64,000 nucleotides of DNA from Salinigranum salinum (GCF_009176545.1 NZ_VTOJ01000004.1:25903-89902), one strand, 5' to 3'; shown: positions 42,301 to 50,685, counted from the first letter of the stretch. The notes: generated by a model not told the origin, from the letters alone. Numbers and translations: made by a program.

Positions 42301-43440
42301 GCTATGCTGTGTGGACTGCCCGCTGGCGTCCGGCCCGCTGATGGTACCACCGATCTGCTCGGGCGTGTCCGGGCGGTGTCGCTGGCGACGCTCTTCCTCG
42401 GAAGTCCCGAGCAGTGTCGCCGCGGCCTCCTGTTTGAACGCGCTCCACATGCCGGTCGTTCCCATCTTGAGGTTGCGCTTGTGGCGCTCGGCGTCCTTCG
42501 TCCAGTCGCGCTTCGGCGTGAACACCACCTGGTAGACGAACGGCTCGTCGGTGGCGAGCGCCTGCTCGAGGAGGACACTCAGCGGCGAGCGGTAGCCGTC
42601 GTCACCGTCGAGTGAGAGTTCGCTGAACCGCGACAGCAGCGTCATCCAGTCGTTATTCTTCGTCTCGACGCCGTGCCACCGGACCAGTTCTGGTGGGCCG
42701 TTCTCGTCGAGCGCACGGGATGTCTCGTTCACCAGCGGATGATCTGCGTCGACATCGAACGGCTCGAACCCCTCCAGCTGGCCGAGTTCCTCAATGCCCT
42801 CGAATGCCGCGAGCTGTGCGGTCGCTTCCAAATCGGACGGCTCGAACACCTCCGTGACAGAGAACGGGACGATTTCGAAGCGGAACGACTCGGGATACAT
42901 CGCCCGGACGTTCGCCGCCAGCGTCTCGAAGGCCTCTCGCTCGTAGGGTCGGACGCCGAGGTAGAAGTCGAACCGCTGGGTAGCTCGCGGTTTGTGAATT
43001 AAGAACTCGAAGGTCAGGTGGGTGCTGACGAACGAGAGTCGCTGTTCGAGGCCGAGTGGCATCTGACGGCCACTGCCGGTCCGGTAGAGCCCGTACAGCG
43101 CTTTGACCACGTGGCCGGGTGTGACCTGTTCACGGGCCGGTGTGATCTTGATGAACGGCCGTGTTTTGTCGTCCGGCTCCGCGTCACCCGTGGACTCGTC
43201 CGATCCGCTTCCACCGAAACCGTCGCGGTCCAGCAAGTCCGCTGTTGGGTCCCTGACGGTGTCGGATGTCTCCTGTCCGACCTCTCTGGTGCGTTCGGCA
43301 GATTGCTGTCTGTCCTCATCCCCAGTCGTTTCAGGACTCGCGTCGGTCCCGTACAGGCGGGCGGCGACAGCCGTGCGGATTTCGTCGTCGCTGACGCTCG
43401 GGACGCGGCCGCGACGGTCCGACCGGTCCGGCTCAGTCAC
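39313..43440 (-). CDS. VirD4/TraG-like coupling ATPase with C-terminal nuclease-like domain
   Basis: 1375 residues from a GTG at 43440. Ser/Thr-rich N-terminus, then a conserved region resembling archaeal VirD4/HerA (PFSVTEVFEPSDLEATAQLAAFEG). Walker A is STTGSGKTTAM (around 547), Walker B is CVNLIIDEAAPVL (around 826), with an arginine-rich LRNINTKLIGKLAID near the C-terminal part of the motor. A 130-residue acidic linker follows. The last 230 residues begin with a winged helix (ERRFLRNVIAALNGELDGYEFTESMTTVRNRSGSDIDESKLVDQGYLENPY) and contain MVFDVAGFIDLPGG...TAIGEIITTVKPERVVKHYDDFAQYDG, a D...G-E-I pattern reminiscent of the PD-(D/E)xK nuclease core. It probably pumps DNA to the mating channel; the nuclease idea is a hypothesis. 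Confidence 0.82.
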   Translation of the reverse strand: MTEPDRSDRRGRVPSVSDDEIRTAVAARLYGTDASPETTGDEDRQQSAERTREVGQETSDTVRDPTADLLDRDGFGGSGSDESTGDAEPDDKTRPFIKITPAREQVTPGHVVKALYGLYRTGSGRQMPLGLEQRLSFVSTHLTFEFLIHKPRATQRFDFYLGVRPYEREAFETLAANVRAMYPESFRFEIVPFSVTEVFEPSDLEATAQLAAFEGIEELGQLEGFEPFDVDADHPLVNETSRALDENGPPELVRWHGVETKNNDWMTLLSRFSELSLDGDDGYRSPLSVLLEQALATDEPFVYQVVFTPKRDWTKDAERHKRNLKMGTTGMWSAFKQEAAATLLGTSEEERRQRHRPDTPEQIGGTISGPDASGQSTQHSRMGQVDLKQPAVTFDVSLRAAGDTAVIGGIAGAFTALSGPYYGIEGNVLAEDDREYGRLTTAGLGRVRVRDRFSDAAPVIVASPDELANFVTVPSTGALPKPSRGASGGTPDVRSPLTATNEELLRTFDTGMCIGEAETAALSRPNIPVHLTAEQLIHHILRASTTGSGKTTAMVNDALTAYEQLDGPIFIFDKKGGSMASEYKRAHFHRFGNLDDIVHLPVPGPNGELPAFPFFDIRSQLAAGVSREAAVQEKVDRYNELLTYVLGEEQHNQAFVAQEILSNLIVALFDPVYGEDAYAISDLLAAAHRMQTEHRVPDVSDPELEATLTRHFNAEEYRFTTSIDAVMNRITKLRERDFIWRMLNFVPEWNEASDTYADDQMLFDLDALLDSTKVVLIDTGDLRPASSNLFTVLVLDYLWSWVRLRKRWDRDVPGPADGYCVNLIIDEAAPVLKASLVRNEMIPDAREFALAFEVIVHFPEQVKRDALDTRAYKEILRNINTKLIGKLAIDDELATTLFHEDLDAEGLANRIASLPRGEWLAQLPDTGFMTDTPELVTLKPLPIPPGHSDSDDPVDAGTHRPDSGDPASPGQTFQEADHLQWSRTRFTYCLLPGVNCPPDAAQRAARWGAGVTNTGGGDEDAPAALERTMTAADTAPNQESGSTDGESTAGESGSQQATADEGQSRTGGASNRYGTVLGTGTTSTGDATDGAADETANRPDRGDSPGWESSEDDSSESNDDTSPAEAGENTSGTDLTDHERRFLRNVIAALNGELDGYEFTESMTTVRNRSGSDIDESKLVDQGYLENPYVGTRKYYYVTEKGQHAVDRKLYTGRDYGDLHEKVHHKVFTECFARYLAQTESQHVEKYYEPMGGGMVFDVAGFIDLPGGQRNLTAIGEIITTVKPERVVKHYDDFAQYDGVTKHWVVKDIDITHDLVRALHDAGRVETVPPKSLQNHTRIAETVFGEHGEWQIHSGSDIVEAVRAFTAESEGGEID

Positions 43441-43531
43441 GGTGGGGCCTCCGCTGAGGTCTCCCGAGGATCGGGCTGTTCGTCTGGCGGTCGGTCGTCG
43501 AGATGCGGCGCTGGCGGCGTCGTGTACTCAT
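43433..43531 (-). CDS. Possible 32-residue basic microprotein at the VirD4-like start
   Basis: ATG at 43531, stop at 43433-43435, so it overlaps the GTG of the coupling ATPase by 8 nt (GTGACTGA). Sequence MSTRRRQRRISTTDRQ...HRD is very basic, unusual here. It may only be a translational-coupling leader. Similar short frames bridge both ends of the VirB4 gene. Confidence 0.35.
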   Translation of the reverse strand: MSTRRRQRRISTTDRQTNSPILGRPQRRPHRD

Positions 43532-43584
43532 GGAAGAGGGGAATGACGGGGTGGTCGAGAGCTGTGCTGGGCGTGAACGGGGTA

Positions 43585-43974
43585 TCACCCCGCGATGAAC
43601 TCGAGCAGGGAGACGAGCGCACCCAGTCCGAAGTATGCGACCACCATCGCGCCGCCGCCCATCGTGAGCTTCATGCCGGTTTCAGATCGCTGGGAGTTGT
43701 TCCGGGCGGTGAGCCAGACGATGAACCCCAGCACCAGCACGGTCAGGCCGACGTACTGAAGCGTGATGTAGAGGACGTTGTACAGGTTGTCGAGGATCGT
43801 CTCCCAGCCAGTGGTCGCCCCGCCCGTCCCGCCAGTCGGCGCCTGTGCAGCGGCGCCGCCGGTGAAGAACACGAGGGTGACGAAGGCAGCGATGAAGACG
43901 GTCTCGAAGCTCACAGCCGATTTGAGGCGTGCGAGGCGGTTCGGCAGTCGGTCGGCGGCGTGCTTGAGTCTCAT
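43585..43974 (-). CDS. Small membrane protein, VirB2/TrbC pilin-like
   Basis: 129 residues from the ATG at 43974. Signal-like N-terminus with FIAAFVTLVFFTGGAAAQA, then two helices (LYITLQYVGLTVLVLGFIVWLTA and LTMGGGAMVVAYFGLGALVSLLEFI). This is the size and plan of VirB2/TrbC-like subunits of conjugation channels. Encoded just upstream of the VirD4-like ATPase. Tandem palindrome B-like sites lie 50-93 nt upstream. Confidence 0.65.
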   Translation of the reverse strand: MRLKHAADRLPNRLARLKSAVSFETVFIAAFVTLVFFTGGAAAQAPTGGTGGATTGWETILDNLYNVLYITLQYVGLTVLVLGFIVWLTARNNSQRSETGMKLTMGGGAMVVAYFGLGALVSLLEFIAG

Positions 43975-44019
43975 TGCACGACCGTCGTTGGCTGGCGGGT
44001 GTAATCTTACTTTCAGGTA

Positions 44020-44067
44020 TGCGCGTTGCGCAAACTTGCGCGGTACGTACCTGTACGCATCGCGCAC
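44020..44067. promoter_or_regulatory. Tandem palindrome B-like sites upstream of the VirB2-like gene
   Basis: TGCGC-GTT-GCGCA (44020-44032, centre 52 nt before the ATG at 43974) and GTACGCATCGCGCAC (44053-44067, two mismatches to consensus), with TTGCGCGGTACGTAC between them. A degenerate palindrome A-like pair (TTACCCC...GTGGGGT) follows at 44078-44108. Confidence 0.6.
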
Positions 44068-44258
44068 ATTGTCGGTCTTACCCCGTCAACATGCGGTTTT
44101 TGTGGGGTTTAGAGTAAGAGTTAAGAGTGCTAGGAACTGGCATACATTCGGACTCGTAGTCGCGGAACCCGACTGGTAGAATACACAGACAGTGACCGCC
44201 ATATGGAACTCAAGACTCCATCAGACGGCCCCGCCCCCACAAGGAGGTCGTCCCAGTC

Positions 44259-44522
44259 ATGAGCAGGAAGTCGATCCCCGTTAGCGAACGGACGCGTGAC
44301 CGCCTGCTCGCGTACAGTAATCGAGATCTCTTAGACGACCAGTCATACGACGAAGCGGTGAACGAGCTGCTTGACTGGCTGGAATTCCCGACGACCGACG
44401 AGATCTACCAGAACTACAGCGTCATCTGGAACGTTGTTCCGAGGATGAGTGAGACGTCGGCTGAACATGATGAATTTGAGCCGTCGGTGCGGACCGAGCC
44501 GGTCGTCGTTCGCGACGACTAG
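44259..44522 (+). CDS. Small antitoxin-like protein (ribbon-helix-helix type N-terminus)
   Basis: 87 residues. N-terminus RKSIPVSERTRDRLLAYSNRDLLDDQSYDEAVNELLDWLE has the beta-strand plus two-helix pattern of VapB/CopG-like DNA-binding antitoxins that are common in haloarchaea. The acidic C-terminus could neutralise a partner. No toxin follows immediately; the PIN protein is 1.3 kb downstream with another gene between. Confidence 0.6.
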   Translation: MSRKSIPVSERTRDRLLAYSNRDLLDDQSYDEAVNELLDWLEFPTTDEIYQNYSVIWNVVPRMSETSAEHDEFEPSVRTEPVVVRDD

Positions 44523-44838
44523 CGCTCTCGATCATACCTTTGAGAACCGGCTATCACTCGATTCACACTGCTTGTCGTCTCACACAGCATTTCTATATCA
44601 CGTATTGATACGTGTGCTGAATGCACAACGTGAATCAGTCATTGACTATGATCGTGATTGGAGCTGCTAAAATCGGTAGAGGTAGAAGATGCTTGTCCAA
44701 TTCCACTTTCAGCCCGAGGCCACTATCTTTGACCATCCCTGTTGTATACCATCGTAGGAACAACACTCACCAGCAGGTATCGAACTGTCGAAGCAGTACC
44801 ACAAAACCTATCGCCACCATCGCGGGAATGTTCTAATT
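44523..44838. other. 316-bp AT-rich gap, no gene seen
   Basis: Markedly AT-rich compared with flanking genes. Stops in all frames. It is the likely promoter region of the PIN module and marks its left edge. Confidence 0.5.
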
Positions 44839-45861
44839 ATGACTCCTCCCACACCGGGCGCGAATAATCCCTATCGTGAGGAGGAACCCTATGCAGACGC
44901 GCTTCAACGCGGTATTGAGCTCGCAATAGAGGACGTGTTCGACGATCCTGGTCGAAACATTACGCGAACGGAGCAAGAGAAGCTGCGCTACTTCGCGATT
45001 AAGGATTTTGACCTCCCCGTTACCTACAGTTGGTACCTTGCTGGCGCCTACACGATGGTTGCCGGCGAGCCCGACAACGCCCCAGGCCGGATGACCACTA
45101 ACACGGCTGGGATTCGACGCGACCACGGGGAAAGCGAAGAAGTGCAACAGTATCGGGACTACTTCGCGTCCGAGGTTTTCTTCGACGATTACGACCTACG
45201 GGAAGTTTGGTATACCGGGAAATTCGACTTCCTTCGCGATTTCTACCAGGAATGCGCTCCCGACGAGTACACCAACCTGTATCTCACGTCGACGGACATC
45301 CGGGAGTACCTCGAAACCTTGGATGAGACGATTGAGCAGGAAACAACGAATCATTCGCTGGCGGATTTCGGCGGAGGCTCACAGGAAGGACTGCTGTCCG
45401 AATCGGACGAACGAGACTTCCGACTGCTCGTTTCTGACCTACATCTTGAGCTTGCAGAAATCGACGAGCTGTCCGAGATAGTGGACTTAGTTACTCGAGG
45501 AACAGATGTGATTGAGCAGGTGTTTGCGCAACTTACGACCCTCGAGTCGATATCGAGCGAACAAGAAACTGTGTTACAGGATCTCGCGTCGTACTTCTAT
45601 TATGATGTCTGGCGATACCCGGCGCTGTACTTTTCTACGCAAACTGCAGAAGGCCCGAACCGGCACCACTTGATCGAAGAGCATGCAGACCGGTTTACGA
45701 GTTTCCACGAGGATCTACTGTCGCGACGGAATCGACTGAGTGAGCGATGTGCTGATGCGGATTTGTATCCGCGTGCTGGCCATCACTCTCAGCGAGTTGA
45801 TGAAGAACAGATGGCGCATCTGCATGAAATGGCGAGAGAGGTTCTAGAGAGGACTGAATGA
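44839..45861 (+). CDS. Helical protein encoded upstream of and overlapping a PIN protein
   Basis: 340 residues, all-alpha by appearance, acidic, with Tyr-rich segments (FAIKDFDLPVTYSWYLAGAYTMV, YFASEVFFDDYDLREVWYTGKFDFLRDFYQECAPDEY). No recognised motif. Its last 4 nt overlap the PIN gene start (ATGA), so the two are translationally coupled. It is the natural candidate for antitoxin, targeting subunit or effector partner of the PIN nuclease, by position only. Confidence 0.6.
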   Translation: MTPPTPGANNPYREEEPYADALQRGIELAIEDVFDDPGRNITRTEQEKLRYFAIKDFDLPVTYSWYLAGAYTMVAGEPDNAPGRMTTNTAGIRRDHGESEEVQQYRDYFASEVFFDDYDLREVWYTGKFDFLRDFYQECAPDEYTNLYLTSTDIREYLETLDETIEQETTNHSLADFGGGSQEGLLSESDERDFRLLVSDLHLELAEIDELSEIVDLVTRGTDVIEQVFAQLTTLESISSEQETVLQDLASYFYYDVWRYPALYFSTQTAEGPNRHHLIEEHADRFTSFHEDLLSRRNRLSERCADADLYPRAGHHSQRVDEEQMAHLHEMAREVLERTE

Positions 45862-46535
45862 GCGAAACCTCTCGACTTAACCTGGATACATCGGTGATGG
45901 TGAATTACGTCTATTCCCAGCTTCCGGGTGACCTCGAGGAGGATCGAGGTGGTCAACAACTCATCGATAATGAGTCGTTCTATACCGTGATTGGTGGGAA
46001 GGCCAACGGCGAGTTTGATGCGCTCTGTGACCGTCGGTACAACCTCTACGATGACGTGGTCGCATATCTTCGGGCTTCTGATAACGAGATTTTCGATTAC
46101 GATCCGCGTGACCGGGATATCCACGTGAGTCCGAACGACCGGGGTCATTTCCGGAATGATATCCAGATGAGCTGGTACGATATGGATAAGCGGGAGCAGT
46201 TGTCTACCCTGCGTCGCTGTCTTCAAGATATTGAGCTATATCAAGTTCAATTACCGGATGAATTGATTGACCGATGTTACCCGCAACAGAGCAACGAGGA
46301 GTTGTTACGTCGGTTCCGGAGGGATCTCGATATTGGCCATGATTGTGAGATACTCGTCGATGCAGTCGAGATATCTCGCCAGCACTCCGTCTCTACTCTC
46401 ATTGCTGTGGATTCGGATCTTACCAACAGAGAGCACATCGATATTGCGTATGAAATCATTGAGGATGTATTCGGTGTATCGGGGTTACTCCGTATTTCGG
46501 AGCCTGACTGTGTGAGCGCTGCTAGCAGCGATTAA
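45858..46535 (+). CDS. PIN-domain protein, putative RNase toxin or effector
   Basis: 225 residues. PIN-type acidic residues are in place: Asp 10 in LNLDTSVMVNYVYS, Glu 52 in GKANGEFDALCDRR, Asp 162/Glu 164/Asp 168 in HDCEILVDAVEIS and Asp 185/Asp 187 in LIAVDSDLTNREHI. PIN domains are Mg-dependent RNases, usually toxins of type II systems. It is larger than typical VapC (about 130-140 residues) because of an about 80-residue insertion between the second and third motif. Translationally coupled to the helical protein upstream. AT-rich relative to the transfer genes around it. Confidence 0.7.
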   Translation: MSETSRLNLDTSVMVNYVYSQLPGDLEEDRGGQQLIDNESFYTVIGGKANGEFDALCDRRYNLYDDVVAYLRASDNEIFDYDPRDRDIHVSPNDRGHFRNDIQMSWYDMDKREQLSTLRRCLQDIELYQVQLPDELIDRCYPQQSNEELLRRFRRDLDIGHDCEILVDAVEISRQHSVSTLIAVDSDLTNREHIDIAYEIIEDVFGVSGLLRISEPDCVSAASSD

Positions 46536-46688
46536 GCTTCTGTAGAGGATGCAAGGACGACAAAATCCTAATGTATTGTTTAGTGAGATTTGCCTGACTA
46601 GAACGCGATCACGGTGCTAACCTCATGCTCTGAACTTGGGACGGCATATGTGTCAGATACCAAGCGGCCTGATCAGGTCGTGAGTACT

Positions 46689-47192
46689 CTACAGCGAGGT
46701 GAACACGCTCGCTAAAACGGTAAACAGCGTCCCGCCCATTGAGACGCCGATCATCACCAGTCCGTAGGTGACGCCGTGGTACCCACGAGTGCGTGTCTGC
46801 CCGTACGGGCTTCCAGCAGCCCACAGTGCGGCCCCGAGCGAGAAGCAGGCTAGCCCCAGAAACGAGAGTACCCCAGACGCGGCCTGCGCGATCGGGAGCA
46901 GCTCGCCGGCCCCGCCAGCACCGTACGGCCAGCCCGGCGGAAGGAACCCTGCTCCGCCCATGACGTACGCGACGAGTTCATAGAACGCGTTGAGCCCGAA
47001 GATCGCTATGAGCGCCGCACATGCCCCGACGATCATCCCCCGAAAGCGGAGCGACCGGCGGACGTTCGACCCGGCGGTCCAGTACCCCATTATCCCGACC
47101 ACGAGCGTACAGAGTGCGACGTACTTCGCCGTTAGCTCGGCGACAACGAACAGTCTGAACGCTGTATCGACGATGGCAGCGACGGACGACAT
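46689..47192 (-). CDS. Four-helix membrane protein, likely part of the transfer apparatus
   Basis: 167 residues. Hydrophobic segments: AELTAKYVALCTLVVGIMGYW, RFRGMIVGACAALIAIFGLNAFYELVAYVMGG, AASGVLSFLGLACFSLGAALWAAG and GVTYGLVMIGVSMGGTLFTVLASVF. It resembles in plan the other small membrane proteins at 43585 and 50206 (signal-less, Gly-rich, last helix near the C-terminus). Palindrome B site (47243-47257) is centred 58 nt upstream, the same spacing as for the DUF192 operon. Confidence 0.65.
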   Translation of the reverse strand: MSSVAAIVDTAFRLFVVAELTAKYVALCTLVVGIMGYWTAGSNVRRSLRFRGMIVGACAALIAIFGLNAFYELVAYVMGGAGFLPPGWPYGAGGAGELLPIAQAASGVLSFLGLACFSLGAALWAAGSPYGQTRTRGYHGVTYGLVMIGVSMGGTLFTVLASVFTSL

Positions 47193-47242
47193 CGAGTGAT
47201 CCTAGCAGAAGCTCCGCGCCTCCCGGCAAATAGACTCAGAAC

Positions 47243-47257
47243 GTACGCATTGCGTAC
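47243..47257. promoter_or_regulatory. Palindrome B site in the divergent promoter
   Basis: GTACGCATTGCGTAC, perfect 7-bp arms around one base. Centre 58 nt before the minus-strand start at 47192 and 152 nt before the plus-strand start at 47402, so it may serve both. Confidence 0.8.
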
Positions 47258-47401
47258 GCTCGATGCAGACCGCCTGTGCGTTGAATGTGGGAGAAACGTG
47301 GGAAACAGCGGTTCTCGCAGCGATACAGCCAAGCTACCACCCTCCGAATTCCCACCTGTTCAATCGCGGCCCATAGTGAGACGGGAACAAGATTCGCTAG
47401 C

Positions 47402-47908
47402 ATGTATAAGAATGGACATCGCGGCGCCGCACTCGTGCTGATGGCGCCCCTGACGGCTACGTTCGGAATAGTCGGCCTCGGCATGAGTGCCCTCGCGGTC
47501 GCTGTCTGCCGACTCCCCGACCTCGACCACGATTACAGCTGGCTGGCACACCGTGGACCGACACATACGATCTGGTTCGTGAGCGCGGTCGCCGGGCTGG
47601 TCAGCGTGGGAAGCTACGCAGGGCTGTCGATGCTCCCGGTCACGCTGCCCGCGTTCCCGCTTGCGCTGCTTCTCGGGGCGACTGTCCTTCTCGGACTCCT
47701 CTCGCATCTGTTCGCCGACGCGCTGACCGTCGGCCGGGATACTCACGCGATCCGGCCATTTCACCCACTATTTCCACATCCGTTCCGACTCGGACTCGTA
47801 CGAGCGGACTCACGACTTGCGAATTCCCTCTTGCTTGCCGGCGGCGTGCTGTTCCAGGGGCTGGCGTTCGCCATCTCCATCGGTGGGATAACTGGAGCGG
47901 TGGCCTGA
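47402..47908 (+). CDS. YdjM/DUF457-like membrane-bound metal-dependent hydrolase
   Basis: 168 residues from the ATG at 47402. Motifs: CRLPDLDHDYSWLAHRGPTHTIWF (Asp, Asp, His, His...) and LSHLFADALT (His, Asp), the metal-binding pattern of the LexA-regulated YdjM family. Four membrane helices are visible. Biochemical activity is unproven in the family; enzymes of this type are common on archaeal genomes. Divergent from the membrane protein at 46689-47192. Confidence 0.8.
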   Translation: MYKNGHRGAALVLMAPLTATFGIVGLGMSALAVAVCRLPDLDHDYSWLAHRGPTHTIWFVSAVAGLVSVGSYAGLSMLPVTLPAFPLALLLGATVLLGLLSHLFADALTVGRDTHAIRPFHPLFPHPFRLGLVRADSRLANSLLLAGGVLFQGLAFAISIGGITGAVA

Positions 47909-47909
47909 A

Positions 47910-50219
47910 TCACGCGGGCCGGCGCCGCATGTATCGCATCCAGAACACGGCGAAGATCCCGAGTACCAGCCACTCGACGAAGATCACCACGTTTGAAATC
48001 GCCTCGTTCAGGTAGCCGACCACTTCGATCGCGTCGACGACGATCGAGGCACTTGAGACACCCACCGCTTGTGTCCGCAGGTAGTACGTCGAGTGTGAGT
48101 CCCTCCAGTCATCGCCGTCGAACCGTGCTTGGACAATCGGGCTATCGATATCAACTGTCGCGACGCCGCTTGCGTCTGTGACGACCACTGGAACCGTTGC
48201 CCCGTCGACGTAGACCTCTCGCCCGCTAATCGGTGTGCCGTCTGCCTCTTGGAGAGTGATCTCTGCCGTCCCTGTCCCATCGTCAATCGCTACGTTGAGT
48301 ACCGGCTCCTCGTAGCGCGTGATCCGCTGGTCCGTCGTTACCGGCAGCCCCCAGATATCGACGGCACTGACAGCAACTGACTCGCCGGTCACGACGTCCG
48401 TACTCTTCAGGGTGCCCGCATACTGGTCGTACAGCGGCGTCCGGTTGGCGTTCTCCGTCGCGACAACTGTGGCCGGAAGCGGTGTCGCCGCGACCGACCC
48501 GTTCTCGGTGACTCGGGTTGTCTCCCACCAGATGTGCCGGTCAGCAGGTTGGTCTGCAATGACGCTCACGTTCGCCGGACTCATCCGGTATCTGAGCATC
48601 GCTGGGTACCGCCCGTCGTACGAATGCGAGGCGGCGATCTCTGATGTCCCGCTCTCGGTCCGTTCCTCGACGACAGTGGTCCGGGAGACCGAAAAGAACC
48701 GCCACGGGGCGGTCACGTACATCGTCTTCTCGCCGATCTGGACTTCGACGTACTCCCAGCTGGCAGCGCCGGCGGCCAGTCCCTGCCGCCCAGTCCACTC
48801 GACGGAGACGACATCGTCGCCGGGGCGATCGTAGACGTGGACATCGACCGAGAGGTCGTCACTGTTGATCGTCTCGATCGGCACCGACCGAGTGAGCGTC
48901 ACCGACCGATTCTCCGTTCGTATCCGGTCCCACTCGGAACACCGGGCGCTCGAAACACCGTAGTGCTTCTCGAGTTCGACATCGACTTGGAGTTCGGCAG
49001 TCATCGTGTGGCTACCGACGGGAAGCGGTCGTGGTTCGGACAGCGGCGACGTGTAATTCAGCGTCGTCCACGCACCCGGGCCCCACTGCTGCATGCTGAT
49101 GTTCCCTGCCGTGACGTTCACCACTGCGGCTTCAGAGTCCAGTACCTGGTAGTCAGCCCATCGGGTCAGCGAGTAGGTGTTGTTCCCGATGGTACACGAC
49201 CCGCTCTCCGAGTAGTCTGACGGCACGTCGACACGGTAGTCCCACGGAACATGCGTGTTCACCTGGACGTTCTGCGTGACGTACCGACCTCGGTACCAGA
49301 CGCCGGGGAGAACGTCGATGAAGCCGACGTAGGCGTCCCGAACGAGGTCGTGTGATCCGCCACGCCACACGAGCGAGGTCGACGCGCCGTCGACCGTCGA
49401 GAACACCTCGCTGCCGTTATCCATCGGCACCGCGGCTGTACTCCGGGCGGCGGCCTCGCTCGGTGCGAGTTCGGAATACCGGAGGTGTCGCTCAACAATC
49501 TCGATCTTGCGGTCGATGATTGTCTGATACTCGGCGGTGTGAACCATCGCATCCTCGGGGTTGGTGACCTCGAGGTCGCTCCCGACCAGCTCGACCTCGG
49601 CCCCGTAGACGGGGTCCCACCAGCCGTTCGGGTTGCGTGCCTCGACGGTGTACTCCCCGTCGGTATCGGTCGCCCGGCTCGGGTCGGCGTCATACAGCGG
49701 CAGGATGCGGAGCTCTCGCTGTCCCCACTTTGTGTTCCACTCTTCGAGCGTGTGCCACTGGTCACGGTAGGGGATGGTGTAGTAGCCCGTGAGCCCGCTC
49801 TGGTACATGTCCGACTCGTTGGCGATGACGAGTGCGTCCCCCGGGCGGATGCTGTCCTCCCAGAGCTGGACCGGCTGGGTAGAAACCGTCCGGTTGACGT
49901 CCCGGATAGTGCCGCTGTCATACTCGTACAGCCGAACCGTACTCGATCCCCGTGCCGGATCGGGGTCGTTGCTGGCGAGCACACGGAACGTATCGTCGTA
50001 GGTGCGCTCGACACCCGGCTCCGGATCGGGGATTGTCAGCCCGCCGAACGCCGCTCCAGCGAGGGTACTCGTAACGACCAGAAGAGCCACCCCGGCGGCA
50101 GTGAGCCGCATACATCGATTGACAGCCTGCCGGATCCGAGCGATGGTTCGTCCTCGCGCTGACGGCGATCGCTCGTGGGCTCGTCGGGACGGACGTCCCC
50201 GTGGGTCACCCGAGGACAT
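47910..50219 (-). CDS. Very large secreted/membrane-anchored surface protein of the transfer locus
   Basis: 769 residues. Arg-rich N-terminus followed by a signal helix (MRLTAAGVALLVVTSTLAGAAFGG), a long beta-rich extracellular region with multiple N-glycosylation sequons (N-x-S/T), a Greek-key-like carboxy-peptidase-regulatory-type repeat (EITLQEADGTPISGREVYVDGATVPVVVTDASGVATVDID) and one C-terminal helix (ISNVVIFVEWLVLGIFAVFWMRYMRRR). It is probably anchored with its bulk outside, as expected for a mating-contact or pore protein. It overlaps the upstream gene by 14 nt. Confidence 0.75.
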   Translation of the reverse strand: MSSGDPRGRPSRRAHERSPSARGRTIARIRQAVNRCMRLTAAGVALLVVTSTLAGAAFGGLTIPDPEPGVERTYDDTFRVLASNDPDPARGSSTVRLYEYDSGTIRDVNRTVSTQPVQLWEDSIRPGDALVIANESDMYQSGLTGYYTIPYRDQWHTLEEWNTKWGQRELRILPLYDADPSRATDTDGEYTVEARNPNGWWDPVYGAEVELVGSDLEVTNPEDAMVHTAEYQTIIDRKIEIVERHLRYSELAPSEAAARSTAAVPMDNGSEVFSTVDGASTSLVWRGGSHDLVRDAYVGFIDVLPGVWYRGRYVTQNVQVNTHVPWDYRVDVPSDYSESGSCTIGNNTYSLTRWADYQVLDSEAAVVNVTAGNISMQQWGPGAWTTLNYTSPLSEPRPLPVGSHTMTAELQVDVELEKHYGVSSARCSEWDRIRTENRSVTLTRSVPIETINSDDLSVDVHVYDRPGDDVVSVEWTGRQGLAAGAASWEYVEVQIGEKTMYVTAPWRFFSVSRTTVVEERTESGTSEIAASHSYDGRYPAMLRYRMSPANVSVIADQPADRHIWWETTRVTENGSVAATPLPATVVATENANRTPLYDQYAGTLKSTDVVTGESVAVSAVDIWGLPVTTDQRITRYEEPVLNVAIDDGTGTAEITLQEADGTPISGREVYVDGATVPVVVTDASGVATVDIDSPIVQARFDGDDWRDSHSTYYLRTQAVGVSSASIVVDAIEVVGYLNEAISNVVIFVEWLVLGIFAVFWMRYMRRRPA

Positions 50220-50685
50220 ACGTCAGAAGGTTCAGGAAGGTGCTCCAGGCGGAGCCGACGACGAACAGTCCACCACCCGAGAGAGCGAGTCGACGGCCCC
50301 AAGCGCGCCGCTGGAGGCGGTGGCTGCCGAGCCACGCCATCAGACCGAGTACGAGCAGACAGAGGCCGGCGTAAATGAACACCTGGGCGGTCCAGTCCGG
50401 GAAGTCGATGAGCGCCCGGAAGTCGACGCTACTCGCGAGTACTGTTGTCTCTAACCCACCGGAGAGTCCCGGAAGCGGGACGTTCCCCACGACCTCTCCG
50501 GGTATCCCTCGCGTGAGGGTGTCCGGGAGGGCAAGCGGACCGCCGATGGGAAGTAACTGTTCGGCGATCGCTCGAATCATCACAGACGGGTTGAACGGTA
50601 ACTGGGGCGGGTCGACCGGACTGGTGATCCCGGCGACCCGCTCCGAGTATATATGCGCGAGACCGGTGGGGAGCTGTCGGATCAT
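50206..50685 (-). CDS. Small membrane protein of the transfer locus
   Basis: 159 residues from the ATG at 50685. Amphipathic N-terminal half with repeated Pro/Gly, then two membrane helices (QVFIYAGLCLLVLGLMAWLGS and LALSGGGLFVVGSAWSTFLNLLTYVLG). VirB2-like plan. Its 3' end overlaps the surface protein gene by 14 nt. Palindrome B-like sites lie about 120-165 nt upstream. Confidence 0.6.
   Translation of the reverse strand: MIRQLPTGLAHIYSERVAGITSPVDPPQLPFNPSVMIRAIAEQLLPIGGPLALPDTLTRGIPGEVVGNVPLPGLSGGLETTVLASSVDFRALIDFPDWTAQVFIYAGLCLLVLGLMAWLGSHRLQRRAWGRRLALSGGGLFVVGSAWSTFLNLLTYVLG

Noticed and set aside
44078..44108. TTACCCC...GTGGGGT pair near the VirB2-like promoter as an eighth palindrome A
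   Set aside because: Left arm lacks the final AC and the spacer is shorter than in all seven good copies; noted only as degenerate.
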